A DNA stretch of 24,115 nucleotides from Clostridia bacterium (GCA_900755895.1 CAAEIG010000124.1:1-24115); one strand, 5' to 3'; shown: positions 1-7,731, numbered from the stretch's first letter. Made by a program: numbers and translations. Notes: generated by a model from the letters alone, not told the origin.

Positions 1-520
1 ACTCCGCCGCCGGGGCGACGCTCTCGCCTCCGCCGCTGCCGGAGGCTCCTTCCACCGGCGCCGCCGCTGAGGACCCCTGTGTCTTCTGTTCTTCCTCTGG
101 GACGACGCTCTTGCACTTCTCCGGATCTTCCTTGGTGCGGCGCATAGCCATGGCCAGCTGATACCCTTGGATGTCGTGCTCCATCAGGTATTGCAGGTCC
201 TTGGTGGGTACCTGATCCCCCTTCATGATGCTGGCCGCGATCTTGGCGCAGGCTTCCAAGATGTCCATGGCCTCCTTCAGCGCTTCCAGCTGGTCACTGT
301 TCCCGGAGCTCTCCATCTGCTGCTGTTCCAGCGCGGAAAGCTCCCAGGCCCGCTTGGTCTGCTCCTCCAGATAGGACAGGGACAACGTCAGCTGATCCTG
401 CCCTCCAGGGGCAGCTCCTGCCAAGGGCACCTTGGATTCCTTGGTCCCGCCGTTCTGAAACAGGTTGAACGCTCCTGCCCGGGGCAATCCGCCCGGCTTT
501 CCGATTCCTCCAATTTGCAT
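1..520 (-). CDS. Hypothetical protein, C-terminus beyond the window
   Basis: The reading frame starts at ATG 520 and is still open at base 1, giving 173 codons, so the C-terminus is missing. A ribosome-binding site (AAGGGGTGA) overlaps the stop of the upstream gene, only 4 bp away, so the two are probably translationally coupled. The N-terminus is Gly-rich. The middle (about residues 45-125) is helical and charged, and the visible C-terminal part is Ser/Gly/Ala/Glu-rich and probably disordered. I see no signal peptide or membrane segment. A stretch around residues 95-117 (GDQVPTKDLQYLMEHD...Y) resembles a stretch in the neighbouring protein encoded at 525-1364. I do not recognise a named family. 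The pairing and the shared motif suggest the two proteins act together, perhaps as intracellular accessory proteins. Confidence 0.85.
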   Translation of the reverse strand, partial: MQIGGIGKPGGLPRAGAFNLFQNGGTKESKVPLAGAAPGGQDQLTLSLSYLEEQTKRAWELSALEQQQMESSGNSDQLEALKEAMDILEACAKIAASIMKGDQVPTKDLQYLMEHDIQGYQLAMAMRRTKEDPEKCKSVVPEEEQKTQGSSAAAPVEGASGSGGGESVAPAAE

Positions 521-524
521 GAAC

Positions 525-1364
525 TCACCCCTTTTCGTCAAACGTGGGCAGCGTCCCGCCGGACTGCTGGGGTTCCGGAAGCTTCATGGCTGCATAGGCT
601 GCCTTGGCTTTGGCCCGCCGGACCTTCTGCTCCTCCGGGGTTTCCACTTCGGGGGCGGTCTTCTCCCCCTGGGGAGATTGGGACTTCTCTGCAGGCTCCT
701 CTCCTTGGATCGTTTCCTCCTTCTGGCCGGTCTCCTGGGTCCGCTCCGGCTCCTGGGGCCGCTCCACAGGCTCCCTGTCCTGGTTGGCCTGGGCCTGTTC
801 CGCTTCCGTGGGGAGCTTTGCGTACTCCCCGCTGGAGATAAAGCGCTGGGTGCTCTCGGCTACAGCGTCCACCTTGCGCTTCTCCCCCATGGCGATCTCC
901 AGTTTCTTCGCCTTGGAAATGTGGGGATTGTTCTCAATGGAGCGCACCACCGTCAGGGAGGCATTGATCTGCTGGGTCTGCAGCCGCTGGACCTCCTCCT
1001 GGGTCCTGCACCGCCGCAGCGCCTGCTCGTAGGCCTTCTGCTGGCGTTCCTCCTGCACCAGTTCCTGGTACGACTGGGGATCCTTGGCCTGAAGGTACTC
1101 CCGTTCCTCAGGCGTCAGCTTGCCTCCGGCCTCCAATTTCTGGTGGATCTCCCGGAGCTTGTCATCCCCGTTCTCCCGCTGGGCATCCACCTGGGCCTGT
1201 ACCCCAGCTGCCTCAGCGTTTTGCTTCAGAGAGGAATCCAGCCATTCATCCAGGTTTTTGCCCTTGGCGGTGTAGTTGCCAGTCTGCTGCTTCAAATCCC
1301 ACTGGGTTTGAAGTTTGACGTTTTTCATGTAGGTGCTCAAGTTTCCAATGGACAAAAGATTCAT
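525..1364 (-). CDS. Hypothetical charged coiled-coil protein
   Basis: Predicted protein of 279 residues. An upstream in-frame ATG at 1370 lies directly against the AGAGAGG ribosome-binding site. ATG 1364 has normal spacing and is preferred. The open frame extends further upstream but overlaps the isomerase terminator and gene, so that part is not real. The protein is soluble. Residues about 25-185 are rich in Glu, Gln, Lys and Arg with coiled-coil character, and the last 90 residues are Glu/Pro/Gln-rich and likely disordered. A motif near residues 78-100 (GGKLTPEEREYLQAKDPQSY) parallels one in the downstream partner. A further stretch, SIENNPHISKAKKLEIAMGEK, reads like a conserved core. No catalytic motif is visible. 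It is first in a two-gene unit behind a sigma-D-like promoter. Function unknown. Confidence 0.88.
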   Translation of the reverse strand: MNLLSIGNLSTYMKNVKLQTQWDLKQQTGNYTAKGKNLDEWLDSSLKQNAEAAGVQAQVDAQRENGDDKLREIHQKLEAGGKLTPEEREYLQAKDPQSYQELVQEERQQKAYEQALRRCRTQEEVQRLQTQQINASLTVVRSIENNPHISKAKKLEIAMGEKRKVDAVAESTQRFISSGEYAKLPTEAEQAQANQDREPVERPQEPERTQETGQKEETIQGEEPAEKSQSPQGEKTAPEVETPEEQKVRRAKAKAAYAAMKLPEPQQSGGTLPTFDEKG

Positions 1365-1404
1365 TCTCATCACCTCTCTCAGAAACACAGGGTTTTCTAT
1401 GGAA

Positions 1405-1431
1405 ATATCGGAATTACCCCTATGGTTCTTA
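1405..1431 (-). promoter_or_regulatory. Candidate sigma-D (sigma-28)-like promoter
   Basis: On the minus strand, TAAG at 1431-1428 is followed by a 15-bp spacer and TCCGATAT at 1412-1405. The Bacillus sigma-D consensus is TAAA-N15-GCCGATAT, so 3 of 4 and 7 of 8 positions match with the ideal spacing. No comparable sigma-A -35/-10 pair is visible between the isomerase terminator and the start at 1364. This suggests the two-gene hypothetical cassette belongs to a motility or flagellar-type regulon, but this rests on a single promoter match. Confidence 0.45.
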
Positions 1432-1441
1432 AGACATAAAT

Positions 1442-1475
1442 AAAAAATCACCGCCCCCATTGGGACGGTGATTTT
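1442..1475 (-). terminator. Intrinsic terminator of the isomerase gene
   Basis: A ten-base stem (AAAATCACCG with CGGTGATTTT, 1444-1453 and 1466-1475) with further G-C pairs inside is followed on the minus strand by a T-rich tract. It lies 22 bp after the isomerase stop codon. The A/T symmetry means it could also work on the plus strand. Confidence 0.85.
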
Positions 1476-1497
1476 CCTATTTACGATCTTATCTCTA

Positions 1498-2988
1498 TTA
1501 TGCAAAGGGATTCTCGGTCTTATAGAGCATACCGGCGGGCTGGTTGAAGCCGATGTCCTGGATGCCCAGCAGCTTGAACAGCTCGAAGAGGGCCTTGCCG
1601 TAATGGCCGAAGGCCACAGCGCCGTGATGGGGATAGCGCTTCTCCACCAGGATGTGACGGTAGAACCGGCCCATCTCGGGGATGGCGAACACACCGATGC
1701 CGCCGAAGGAGCAGGTAGGCACGGGCAGCACTTCGCCCTCAGCCACGTAGCAGCGCAGCTGGCCGTTGGAAGTGCTCTGCAGGCGGTAGAAGGTGATCTC
1801 GCCGGGAGCGATGTCGCCTTCCAGAGTGCCGCGGGTGAAATCAGGATCGGAACCGGCGGGCTCCAGCAGACGATGCTGAATCAGCTGGTACTTCACAGCG
1901 CGGTCGGCGCACAGCTTGCAGCTGGGAGTGTTGCCGCAGTGGAAGCCCATGAAGGTGTCGGTGAGCTTGTAGTCATAATCAAACTTGCCCTTGATCTGAG
2001 CCTCATACATGGAGGCGGGCACGGAGTTGTTGATGTCCAGCAGGGTGACGGTGTCGCCGGAGATGCACATGCCGATGTACTCGGACAGAGCGCCGTAGAT
2101 GTCCACCTCGCAGGCCACGGGGATACCGCGGGTTGCCAGACGGGAGTTGACATAGCAGGGCTCAAAGCCAAACTGGCTGGGGAAGGCAGGCCAACATTTG
2201 TCAGCGAAGGCCACATACTTGCGGCTGCCCTTGTGGTTCTCGGCCCAATCCAGAAGGGTCAGCTCAAACTGAGCCATGCGGCTGAGCATATCGGGGTAGT
2301 ACTTGCCCTCGCCCATCTCCTTGGCCATATCGGCGCACACATCGGGGATGCGGGGATCGTCTGCATGCTCCTTGTAAGAGACCAGCAAATCCAGCTCGCT
2401 GTTCTCCTCAATCTCGATGCCCAGATCGTACAGGCCCTGGATGGGAGCGTTGCAGGCAAAGAAGTCCTGGGGACGGGGACCGAAGGTGATGATCTTCAGG
2501 TTCTTCAGGCCGATGACCGCACGGGCGATGGGCACAAACTCCACCATCTTGTCAGCGATCTCCTGGGCGTCGCCCACGGGATACTCGGGGATGTAGCCCT
2601 TCAGGCCGCGCATGCCCAGGTTGTAGGAGCAGTTGAGCATGCCGCAGTAGGCGTCGCCACGGCCGTTGATCAGGTCGCCGTCGCCCTCGGCAGCTGCCAC
2701 AAACATGCAGGGGCCGTCAAAGTACTTAGCAATCAAAGTCTCGGGGGTCTCCGGACCGAAGTTGCCCAGGAACACGGTCAGGGCGTTGCAGCCGGCAGCG
2801 GTGACTTCTTCCACAGCCTTCAGCATGTCCTTTTCGTTCTCCACAGTGGTCTTGGCCTCATAGACCTCCAGGCCCTTCTGAGCGCAGGCAGCGGTCACCG
2901 CAGCCCGGCGGCTCTGAGAGAGCTCAATGGGAAAGCAGTCGCGGGACACTGCCACAATGCCCAGCTTGACCTCAGGAATGTTCGTCAT
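1498..2988 (-). CDS. L-fucose/L-arabinose isomerase family protein
   Basis: Predicted protein of 496 residues. The start at 2988 has GGAGG seven bases upstream; the in-frame ATG at 3003 contains that ribosome-binding site and is rejected. The protein resembles COG2407-type isomerases, which interconvert aldoses and ketoses with a bound divalent metal. Supporting features are CEVDIYGALSEYIG in the middle, GFHCGNTPSC after it, and a His-rich PHHGAVAFGHYG near the C-terminus, as expected for the fold shared by FucI and AraA. It is shorter than classical FucI (about 590 residues), so the substrate cannot be fixed. It is cytoplasmic. It is a single-gene unit with its own promoter and terminator. 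An AraR/GntR-like palindrome at the promoter implies sugar-responsive repression. The lactaldehyde reductase at 11425-12573 could act later in a deoxysugar route. Confidence 0.88.
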   Translation of the reverse strand: MTNIPEVKLGIVAVSRDCFPIELSQSRRAAVTAACAQKGLEVYEAKTTVENEKDMLKAVEEVTAAGCNALTVFLGNFGPETPETLIAKYFDGPCMFVAAAEGDGDLINGRGDAYCGMLNCSYNLGMRGLKGYIPEYPVGDAQEIADKMVEFVPIARAVIGLKNLKIITFGPRPQDFFACNAPIQGLYDLGIEIEENSELDLLVSYKEHADDPRIPDVCADMAKEMGEGKYYPDMLSRMAQFELTLLDWAENHKGSRKYVAFADKCWPAFPSQFGFEPCYVNSRLATRGIPVACEVDIYGALSEYIGMCISGDTVTLLDINNSVPASMYEAQIKGKFDYDYKLTDTFMGFHCGNTPSCKLCADRAVKYQLIQHRLLEPAGSDPDFTRGTLEGDIAPGEITFYRLQSTSNGQLRCYVAEGEVLPVPTCSFGGIGVFAIPEMGRFYRHILVEKRYPHHGAVAFGHYGKALFELFKLLGIQDIGFNQPAGMLYKTENPFA

Positions 2989-3053
2989 TGTTGGTTCCTC
3001 CATTTTCCATGATTTCAAAAGAAGACGTGCGTCACGGCGCTGTCCGCCGCTGT

Positions 3054-3071
3054 AACTTGTACGCACATGTT
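3054..3071. promoter_or_regulatory. AraR/GntR-like operator palindrome
   Basis: AACTTGTACGCACATGTT is an imperfect palindrome (arms AACTTGT and ACATGTT, 6 of 7 paired). Its core matches the Bacillus AraR operator ATTTGTACGTACAAAT at 12 of 16 positions. It lies just downstream of the predicted transcription start of the isomerase gene, a typical place for repression. The regulator is not encoded in this window. Confidence 0.55.
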
Positions 3072-3079
3072 ATGGGTTT

Positions 3080-3108
3080 ATTGTAGCGCAATCCCCTGGA
3101 AAATGCAA
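3080..3108 (-). promoter_or_regulatory. Sigma-A promoter of the isomerase gene
   Basis: The -35 is TTGCAT (3103-3108), the spacer is 17 bp and the -10 is TACAAT (3080-3085). The predicted start of transcription is near 3073, leaving an untranslated leader of about 85 bases that can form a GC-rich hairpin (CGGCG/CGCCG). Confidence 0.7.
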
Positions 3109-3135
3109 CATGTTTTTACCGGGAACCCTGGGGAT

Positions 3136-4515
3136 TCACACCTTTTCCGGCATGGGGAATCCCGCCCGCTTGATGCATCGCCGCAGCCAGTTCATGCGGC
3201 AATAATAAATGATAAAGACCACAGCGGCGATCACCCAGGTGACGGGGTAATTCATGGCCACCACCTCCATGGTGTGCCAGATGTTCACCACCACAGCCAG
3301 CCAGAGAATCCGCAATCCGCACACGCCAAAGCAGGTGATCAGCATGGGCTGGAAGGACTCCCCAGCCCCTCGGATAGCGCCGGAGAGAATCTCGATGAAC
3401 ACATAGGTAAAATAGCTGGGAGCCAGTACCCAGAAAAACCGCTGGCCGATCTCGATGACCGTCTCGTCCCCGGTGAAGAACTGAAGCAGGGGTCCCATGA
3501 AGATCAGCAGCAGGATACTCAAGGCGATGGTGGTACTCAGGGACATGGCCAGACACACCTTGATACTCCGTTTCACCCGGGCGTACTTCTGAGCTCCGAA
3601 ATTCTGGCCCACAAAGGTGGTCACAGCAATGCCGAATGCGCTCATCACCATCCAGATAAAGCCGTCAATCTTGCCGATGGCCGCCCAGGAGGCAATGGCA
3701 TCGGTGCCAAAGGAGTTGATGCTGGCCTGAACCACCAGGTTGGACACGGAATACAGCACGGACTGCATGCCGGCGGGCAGGCCAATGCGGATCACGTTTT
3801 TCAGGATGCTCCTGTCGAAGCGGATGCGCTTGAGCTCCACCCGATAGCACTCCCGCGTGAGCATCAACCGCAGCAGGATCAGCAGGGCGCTGACCACCTG
3901 GGACAGCACGGTGGCAATGGCCACGCCGAACACGCCCCAGTGAAATCCCAGCACAAACAGCAGGTCCAGCACGATGTTCACCAGACAGCAGACAATGAGC
4001 ACGTACAGGGGCATTTTGGAGTCGCCGATAGCCCGCAGCACACCGGTGCCCACGTTATAGATCATGCTGGCGATAATGCCGCAATAGTAGACAATGGCAT
4101 AGGTCAGGGCATCCCCCAGGATCTCCTCCGGCACACCCAAAAGCACCAGGCTGGGCTTGGCAGTCAGCAGGCCCAGCACCATGATGACCAATCCTCCCAC
4201 AATGGCCAGCGCCATAGAGGTGTGCACCGCTTTGGACACGTTCTTGGCATCCCCAGCGCCGAAAAACTGGGAGATAATTACCGTGGCGCCGGAGGAAACT
4301 CCCACGAAGAAGCCCACCAGCAGATTGATCAGGGTGCCGGTGGTGCCCACGGCGGCCAACGCCTGAGTGCCCACATACTGACCCACCACAATGGTATCCA
4401 CCGTGTTGTAGAGCTGTTGGAAAAAGGTGCCGATCAAAATGGGAAAGAAAAAGGTCAGCAGCTGTTTCCAGATGACGCCCTCGGTAATGCTGTTTTCTTT
4501 GATAGTCCGTTCCAC
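3136..4515 (-). CDS. MATE family efflux transporter (second of a tandem pair)
   Basis: Multidrug and toxin extrusion exporters are 12-helix membrane proteins that expel cationic compounds using a Na+ or H+ gradient. This protein has the family's paired bundles: FFFPILIGTFFQQLYNTVDT near the N-terminus and VIRIGLPAGMQSVLYSVSN near the middle, plus GVLRAIGDSKMPL and VGQNFGAQK signatures. I place the start at GTG 4515 (459 residues) because GGGAGG lies nine bases upstream and the N-terminus then fits the family. The alternative ATG 4536 adds seven residues and overlaps the upstream stop (TAATG) but lacks a clear ribosome-binding site. It is co-transcribed with, and paralogous to, the MATE gene at 4536-5903. 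The natural substrate cannot be read from the sequence. Confidence 0.92.
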   Translation of the reverse strand: MERTIKENSITEGVIWKQLLTFFFPILIGTFFQQLYNTVDTIVVGQYVGTQALAAVGTTGTLINLLVGFFVGVSSGATVIISQFFGAGDAKNVSKAVHTSMALAIVGGLVIMVLGLLTAKPSLVLLGVPEEILGDALTYAIVYYCGIIASMIYNVGTGVLRAIGDSKMPLYVLIVCCLVNIVLDLLFVLGFHWGVFGVAIATVLSQVVSALLILLRLMLTRECYRVELKRIRFDRSILKNVIRIGLPAGMQSVLYSVSNLVVQASINSFGTDAIASWAAIGKIDGFIWMVMSAFGIAVTTFVGQNFGAQKYARVKRSIKVCLAMSLSTTIALSILLLIFMGPLLQFFTGDETVIEIGQRFFWVLAPSYFTYVFIEILSGAIRGAGESFQPMLITCFGVCGLRILWLAVVVNIWHTMEVVAMNYPVTWVIAAVVFIIYYCRMNWLRRCIKRAGFPMPEKV

Positions 4516-4535
4516 AGGAAAAAACCTCCCTTCCA

Positions 4536-5903
4536 TTATTCATCCAGGGCAAAGCCCTTGCGCCGGGACAGCGCCCCGATGCGAATGTAATAAGCAACCA
4601 CTAAGATGATGGCAGCGCCGGTCCAAGCTCCCACCTCGGCATAGTAGATGCCCTCCTGGCCCATGACCAGGGGCAGCAGCAGCGCCACGCCCACACGGAC
4701 CACCATCTCCGCAAAGCCGGAGAACATGGGCACCACCGTGTCTCCCAAGCCCATCAGGGCGGACCGGTAGATGTGGAGCATGTACAGAATGGGCAGGCAC
4801 ACGCTCATGATAGCCAGATAGTGGTAGGCGATCTTCATGGAGGCCTCCACCTCCTCCGGTGTACCGGAGATGAACATCCCCAAGAACAGCTTGCCAAAGG
4901 CCAGCATGGCCCCGGCGATCACCAGGGAGGTGACCAGGGCGATGAGCGCGGCGGACCGCATGCCCTTTTTGATCCGATGGAGGAACCTAGCGCCCAGGTT
5001 CTGCCCCACATAGGAGGTCACCGCAAAGCCATAGGAAGTGGCGGCGATCTCCAAAATGCCGTAGAGCTTGTTGGTGGCGGTGAACCCGGCGATGAATAGC
5101 ATGCCAAACCGGTTGATCACCGACTGGACCACCATACCGCCAATGGAGATGATTGCGTTTTGCAGCGCTACGGGAGAGCCCAATTTCAGCAAGGTTTTGG
5201 TCAGCTCAAAGCTCAGGCGGAAATCCTCCTTGTGGATCTTCAGCAGGGTGATCTTTTTCACATTCACAAAGCAGTACCCCGCCGACGCCAGCTGAGAGAT
5301 CACCGTGGCAATAGCCGCTCCGGCGATCCCCCAGCGGAAGCCCATGACAAACAGGAAATCCAATCCCACGTTTAAGAGGGCCGCCATGACTACAGCATAG
5401 AGGGGCGTTTTGCTGTCCCCCAACGCCCGGAGAATGGAAGCCAACAGGTTGTAGGCCATGATGGCCGGGATCCCGCCGAACACAATCCGCAGATACAACA
5501 GCGCCCCGGGGAGGATGTCCTCCGGTGTGTTGAGCAACAGCAGCACAGGCTGGGCCGCCAGCTGACTGGCTGCCATCAGCAGCACCATGGAGATCAGGCA
5601 CAGCGTCACCGAAGCTCCCACCGTCCGGGAAAGCTCTCGATAATCCTTGGCCCCAAAGTGCTGGGCCATCAAAATGGCAAAGCCCTGGGTCAAGCCTTGG
5701 ATGATGCCCAAAATCATCCAGTTAAGCCAGTCCGCTGAGCCCAAGGAGGCCAGGGCTCCTACGCCCACCACTTGTCCCACCACGGCGGTATCCACCACCG
5801 TGTAAAGCTGCTGGAACACGTTGCCCACCATCAAAGGCAGGGCAAAGGAAATCAACAGCTTGGTGGGAGATCCCTCTGTCATACTGCGAATTCTCTGCGC
5901 CAT
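4536..5903 (-). CDS. MATE family efflux transporter (first of a tandem pair)
   Basis: Predicted protein of 455 residues with about 12 hydrophobic helices. Family signatures are SFALPLMVGNVFQQLYTVVD at the N-terminus, SILRALGDSKTPL and VTSYVGQNLGAR in the middle. The start ATG 5903 has AAAGGGG about eight bases upstream. The stop codon is at 4536-4538 and touches the upstream ATG option of the next MATE gene, so the two are translated from one transcript. The proteins share the layout but differ throughout, indicating an old duplication. They could act as separate pumps or as partners; the sequence does not decide. Transcription probably starts from 6010-6038, where a palindrome between the promoter boxes suggests repression. 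Confidence 0.93.
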   Translation of the reverse strand: MAQRIRSMTEGSPTKLLISFALPLMVGNVFQQLYTVVDTAVVGQVVGVGALASLGSADWLNWMILGIIQGLTQGFAILMAQHFGAKDYRELSRTVGASVTLCLISMVLLMAASQLAAQPVLLLLNTPEDILPGALLYLRIVFGGIPAIMAYNLLASILRALGDSKTPLYAVVMAALLNVGLDFLFVMGFRWGIAGAAIATVISQLASAGYCFVNVKKITLLKIHKEDFRLSFELTKTLLKLGSPVALQNAIISIGGMVVQSVINRFGMLFIAGFTATNKLYGILEIAATSYGFAVTSYVGQNLGARFLHRIKKGMRSAALIALVTSLVIAGAMLAFGKLFLGMFISGTPEEVEASMKIAYHYLAIMSVCLPILYMLHIYRSALMGLGDTVVPMFSGFAEMVVRVGVALLLPLVMGQEGIYYAEVGAWTGAAIILVVAYYIRIGALSRRKGFALDE

Positions 5904-6009
5904 AAAACGACCCCTTTCTCTGCGAGCTCCCGTTTCCGGGGCATAAAAAGACGACGAAGGCGGTCCCCGGGGACTCCCGGCTTCCGCTGCCGCCGCATAT
6001 TCTCAGTAT

Positions 6010-6038
6010 ATCTTATCATGTCCCATGACGCTTTGCAA
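6010..6038 (-). promoter_or_regulatory. Promoter of the MATE pair with a palindrome in its spacer
   Basis: The -35 is TTGCAA (6033-6038), the spacer is 17 bp and the -10 is TAAGAT (6010-6015). Within the spacer, TCATGTCCCATGA (6016-6028) is a perfect inverted repeat with five-base arms, a likely repressor site. The leader of about 100 bases contains GTCCCCGGGGAC (5963-5974), a perfect 12-bp palindrome that could form an attenuating hairpin. Confidence 0.6.
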
Positions 6039-6067
6039 TGGATAACACAAAATAATTTTTTTGGACG

Positions 6068-6105
6068 AAAAAAGGCGTGCCGCCGGTCAAAACCAACGGC
6101 ACGCC
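6068..6105 (-). terminator. Intrinsic terminator of the hydrolase operon
   Basis: The stem is GGCGTGCCG (6074-6082) with CGGCACGCC (6097-6105), nine perfect pairs, followed on the minus strand by six T residues. It lies 35 bp after the alpha/beta hydrolase stop. Confidence 0.9.
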
Positions 6106-6140
6106 CACTCTCTTTTCCCGTCTAAAAACGACCCGGCAGC

Positions 6141-7088
6141 TCAGCCCTTTCCGTACCGGGCGAGAAACTCCTGAATGGCCTGCTGGCACCCCTGCGTATC
6201 CACGGCAAAGCTCTGGGCATGGGCCGCCCCAGGCACCAAACGCTGGGACTTCTCCCCCCGGCAAGCCTGGTAGTTCTCCCGGGTCATGGACACGGGCACA
6301 AAGTCGTCGTCCTCCCCGTGGAGGAACAGCACCGGCAGGGAAGTCCTGCTCAGCGCCTGCCGGCTGTCCGCGCCCTTCAGGGAGAATCCCGCCCGGAGCC
6401 GGGCAATGACGTCCAGCAGGTACAGCAGCGGGAAGGGCGGCAGCCGGAAGTCCCGCTTTGCCACATGGGCCATGATCTCCCAGGGACTGGTGAATCCGCA
6501 GTCCGCCACGATCCCCCGGGTGCTCTTTGGCAGGTCCAAATCCGAGGCCATCATCACCGTGGCCGAGCCCATGGAGATCCCCATGAGGAACAGGGGACGC
6601 TCCCCCCAGCGCTGGGCGGCGTACTTGGCCCAATCCCGGCAGTCAAACCGCTCCTTGACCCCGTAGGTGATGTACTTGCCCTGGCTCAGCCCGTGGGAAC
6701 GCTGATAGGGCAGCAGCACATCGTACCCCAACGAGCACAGGAACTCCACCTCCAGGGCAAAGTCAATGGTGGCCAGGGACCGGTAGCCGTGAAAGGCGAT
6801 CACCGTCCCCTTGGGCTCCCCCTGGGCGGGCAGGTAGAGGGCTGTCAGCTCCAGCCCGTCATAGGAGCGCAGTTTTATCCGCTCGGTGGTGTGGGTGCGG
6901 ATGTACTCCTGTGCCTGGGCCATCCGGGATGCAAAGGGCTGCCAGATGGACCCCGGATCGTTATACTGCTCATCGGTCAGCTCCCGGCGATGACGCCGGA
7001 TGGAAAACCGGAAGAAATATCCGGAGGCCACCAACAGCAGCACCGCCAAGACCACGATCAATCCCAATAAAATCCACAGCCAAAGCAT
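6141..7088 (-). CDS. Membrane-anchored alpha/beta hydrolase
   Basis: Predicted protein of 315 residues with a hydrophobic N-terminal helix (about residues 1-28) followed by RFSIRRHRR, which suggests a signal anchor. The rest is an alpha/beta-hydrolase fold: oxyanion region AFHGYRS (98-104), nucleophile elbow GISMGS with Ser172, acid in HGEDDDFVP (likely Asp261), and His290 in GAAHAQSF. The layout matches the BAAT/dienelactone-hydrolase-like lipase and peptidase group often annotated as alpha/beta hydrolase; the substrate is unknown. The ribosome-binding site is GGAGGAGC before ATG 7088. It is the last gene of a three-gene operon, 15 bp after the SipW-like gene. Confidence 0.92.
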   Translation of the reverse strand: MLWLWILLGLIVVLAVLLLVASGYFFRFSIRRHRRELTDEQYNDPGSIWQPFASRMAQAQEYIRTHTTERIKLRSYDGLELTALYLPAQGEPKGTVIAFHGYRSLATIDFALEVEFLCSLGYDVLLPYQRSHGLSQGKYITYGVKERFDCRDWAKYAAQRWGERPLFLMGISMGSATVMMASDLDLPKSTRGIVADCGFTSPWEIMAHVAKRDFRLPPFPLLYLLDVIARLRAGFSLKGADSRQALSRTSLPVLFLHGEDDDFVPVSMTRENYQACRGEKSQRLVPGAAHAQSFAVDTQGCQQAIQEFLARYGKG

Positions 7089-7103
7089 AAAGCTCCTCCT
7101 CTC

Positions 7104-7727
7104 TCAGTGGCGGGGGCGGTATCCACCCCGCCGGGTTTCTCTTGGAACCCCTCTCTCCTCCCGGGGCCGCCGCTGGCGGGGTTCCTCCCTGGGAGCGCTC
7201 TCCCTGGAACGCCGCTGCGGGACAGGCTCTTCCTCCAAAAGTTCCGGGTACCGGCCCAGGCCCAGCAGGGCGGGCAGGGCCAGCAGCACAATCCCAGCCA
7301 CCAGGATGACCAACGGCCCCCAAAGGGAACCGAAAAACGCCCAAGCACCTTGGCCCCCGGGCACCACTCCCGTCACCCGGCCTCGGATCTGCTCCGCTGG
7401 GAGCAGGGCCTCATCCTCCTGGGACTGGCTGTCTCCCCGGGCAATGAACTCTCCATCCACACTGCCCACCAGCCGCTGGAAACTGCCGTCCTGGCAGAGC
7501 ACCGCATCCCCCAAGCTGCAATCCCCTCCAGAGACTGCCACGGCCAGATCCCCCGCCTCCAGGGCAGGGGCCATGGTGTCCCCTGTCACCGGGGATACCA
7601 CCACCCCCAGCAGCTCCAGCTCCTCCTTGTGGAACACCTGCCGCTGCACCGTCAGCCACAAGCTCATGCCCAGCAACACACAGAGGATCACCCCCAGCAC
7701 TGCCCGCAGCACCTTGATCGCACCCAT
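7104..7727 (-). CDS. SipW-like S26 signal peptidase homologue, catalytic residues replaced
   Basis: Predicted protein of 207 residues; the start at 7727 has AGGAGG seven bases upstream, overlapping the previous stop. A membrane helix (about 8-28) precedes an S26B/SipW-type peptidase domain: VTGDTMAPALEAGDL (48-61), then SLGDAVLCQDGSFQRLVG and FIARGDSQSQED (94-105). A second helix spans about 136-158. In active relatives the first motif is SGSMxPT and the third is T-H-R-V/I-V. Here the serine before Met is Thr51 and the histidine is Gln84, while the later aspartates are kept, so the protein is probably not a peptidase. The cytoplasmic or external tail (165-207) is Arg/Glu/Pro-rich. It is the middle gene of an operon with a HAD-GNAT fusion and a hydrolase. 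Its role is unknown; a binding or scaffold role is an inference. Confidence 0.85.
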   Translation of the reverse strand: MGAIKVLRAVLGVILCVLLGMSLWLTVQRQVFHKEELELLGVVVSPVTGDTMAPALEAGDLAVAVSGGDCSLGDAVLCQDGSFQRLVGSVDGEFIARGDSQSQEDEALLPAEQIRGRVTGVVPGGQGAWAFFGSLWGPLVILVAGIVLLALPALLGLGRYPELLEEEPVPQRRSRESAPREEPRQRRPREERGVPRETRRGGYRPRH

Positions 7728-7731
7728 GGTT

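Noticed and set aside
1468..3012. Long plus-strand open frame (514 codons) opposite the isomerase gene
   Set aside because: It mirrors the codon structure of the real minus-strand gene, lacks a credible ribosome-binding site and shows His/Gly/Val-rich composition typical of an antisense frame in GC-rich DNA.
3067..4590. Long plus-strand open frame (507 codons) opposite the second MATE gene
   Set aside because: The product is extremely His/Gln/Gly-rich with no family resemblance, while the minus strand encodes a clear 12-helix transporter.
6219..7070. Plus-strand open frame opposite the alpha/beta hydrolase
   Set aside because: Shadow frame; the minus strand has all catalytic motifs and a good start.
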